From Patescibacteria group bacterium (GTDB lineage: Bacteria > Patescibacteriota > Minisyncoccia > Minisyncoccales > RBG-13-36-15), in assembly GCA_018609195.1 (NCBI GenBank), contig JAHCSE010000013.1:1-52840 (forward strand): DNA of 52,840 nt, written 5' to 3'. Made by a program: the position numbers and the translations under genes. The notes beneath the pieces were generated by a model, which saw nothing but the letters and a program-made list of their open reading frames with translations, made no database searches and had not been told where the DNA came from. Positions 52,716 to 52,840 of this stretch are shown in pieces; the stretch's first letter is position 1; each line of letters begins with the position of its first letter.

Positions 52716-52747
52716 AAAGTGGCGGCCATTGCCGCCACTTTTTGTTT
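52716..52747 (+). terminator. Terminator of Xer-like gene
   Basis: aaagtggcggccattgccgccacttttt. Confidence 0.8.
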
Positions 52748-52759
52748 TTAGAAAACTTG

Positions 52760-52834
52760 CGGACCCGATGGGATTTGAACCCACGATCTTCTCCGTGACA
52801 GGGAGACGTGTTAACCGGGCTACACTACGGGTCC
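52760..52834 (-). tRNA. tRNA-Asp (GTC)
   Basis: GGACCCG...CGGGTCC acceptor stem; TCTCC-CTGTCAC-GGAGA anticodon arm. Confidence 0.94.
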
Positions 52835-52840
52835 ATTTAA

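Overview
This 52.8 kb bacterial window is mostly AT-rich and densely coding. Gene content suggests a Patescibacteria/CPR-like genome (low confidence). Housekeeping genes include rplJ with an L10 leader, mltG, pcm, gpsA, def, rpmG with tRNA-Trp/Thr/Tyr, trmD, khpA, rpsP, rnc, nusB, rpmF, rnhB, dnaE, thrS, miaA, gatB, tmk, two dcd/dut-like genes, a DHFR-like gene, thyA, rplK, nusG, secE, gyrB, pheT, pheS, pyrE, pyrF and tRNA-Asp. Accessory modules are a TolB-propeller/SGNH fusion, a HisB-like/HisC-like/IMPase/PRTase-Lrp cluster, a GT4 plus two GH130 genes, and a GC-richer island of three small ORFs between rpsP and khpA. The most unusual signal is at the 3' ends of four unrelated genes (mltG, rpmG, gyrB, pheS). 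Each gene ends normally, is followed by a palindromic non-coding element of about 50-290 bp, and then by a second in-frame copy of its own C-terminal codons with a stop. The two tails encode nearly the same peptide but use largely different synonymous codons. Three of the elements share a core (CGTTAGAAACCGTGGGTGTCTAAA and close variants). This looks like an undescribed palindromic element that replaces gene 3' ends, or a recurrent recombination scar. Other repeats include in-frame palindromic insertions in several conserved genes, a structured element downstream of small ORFs, duplicated promoter/leader regions, and a boxA-like 5'-UTR motif. All calls come from reading the sequence; no database search was run.
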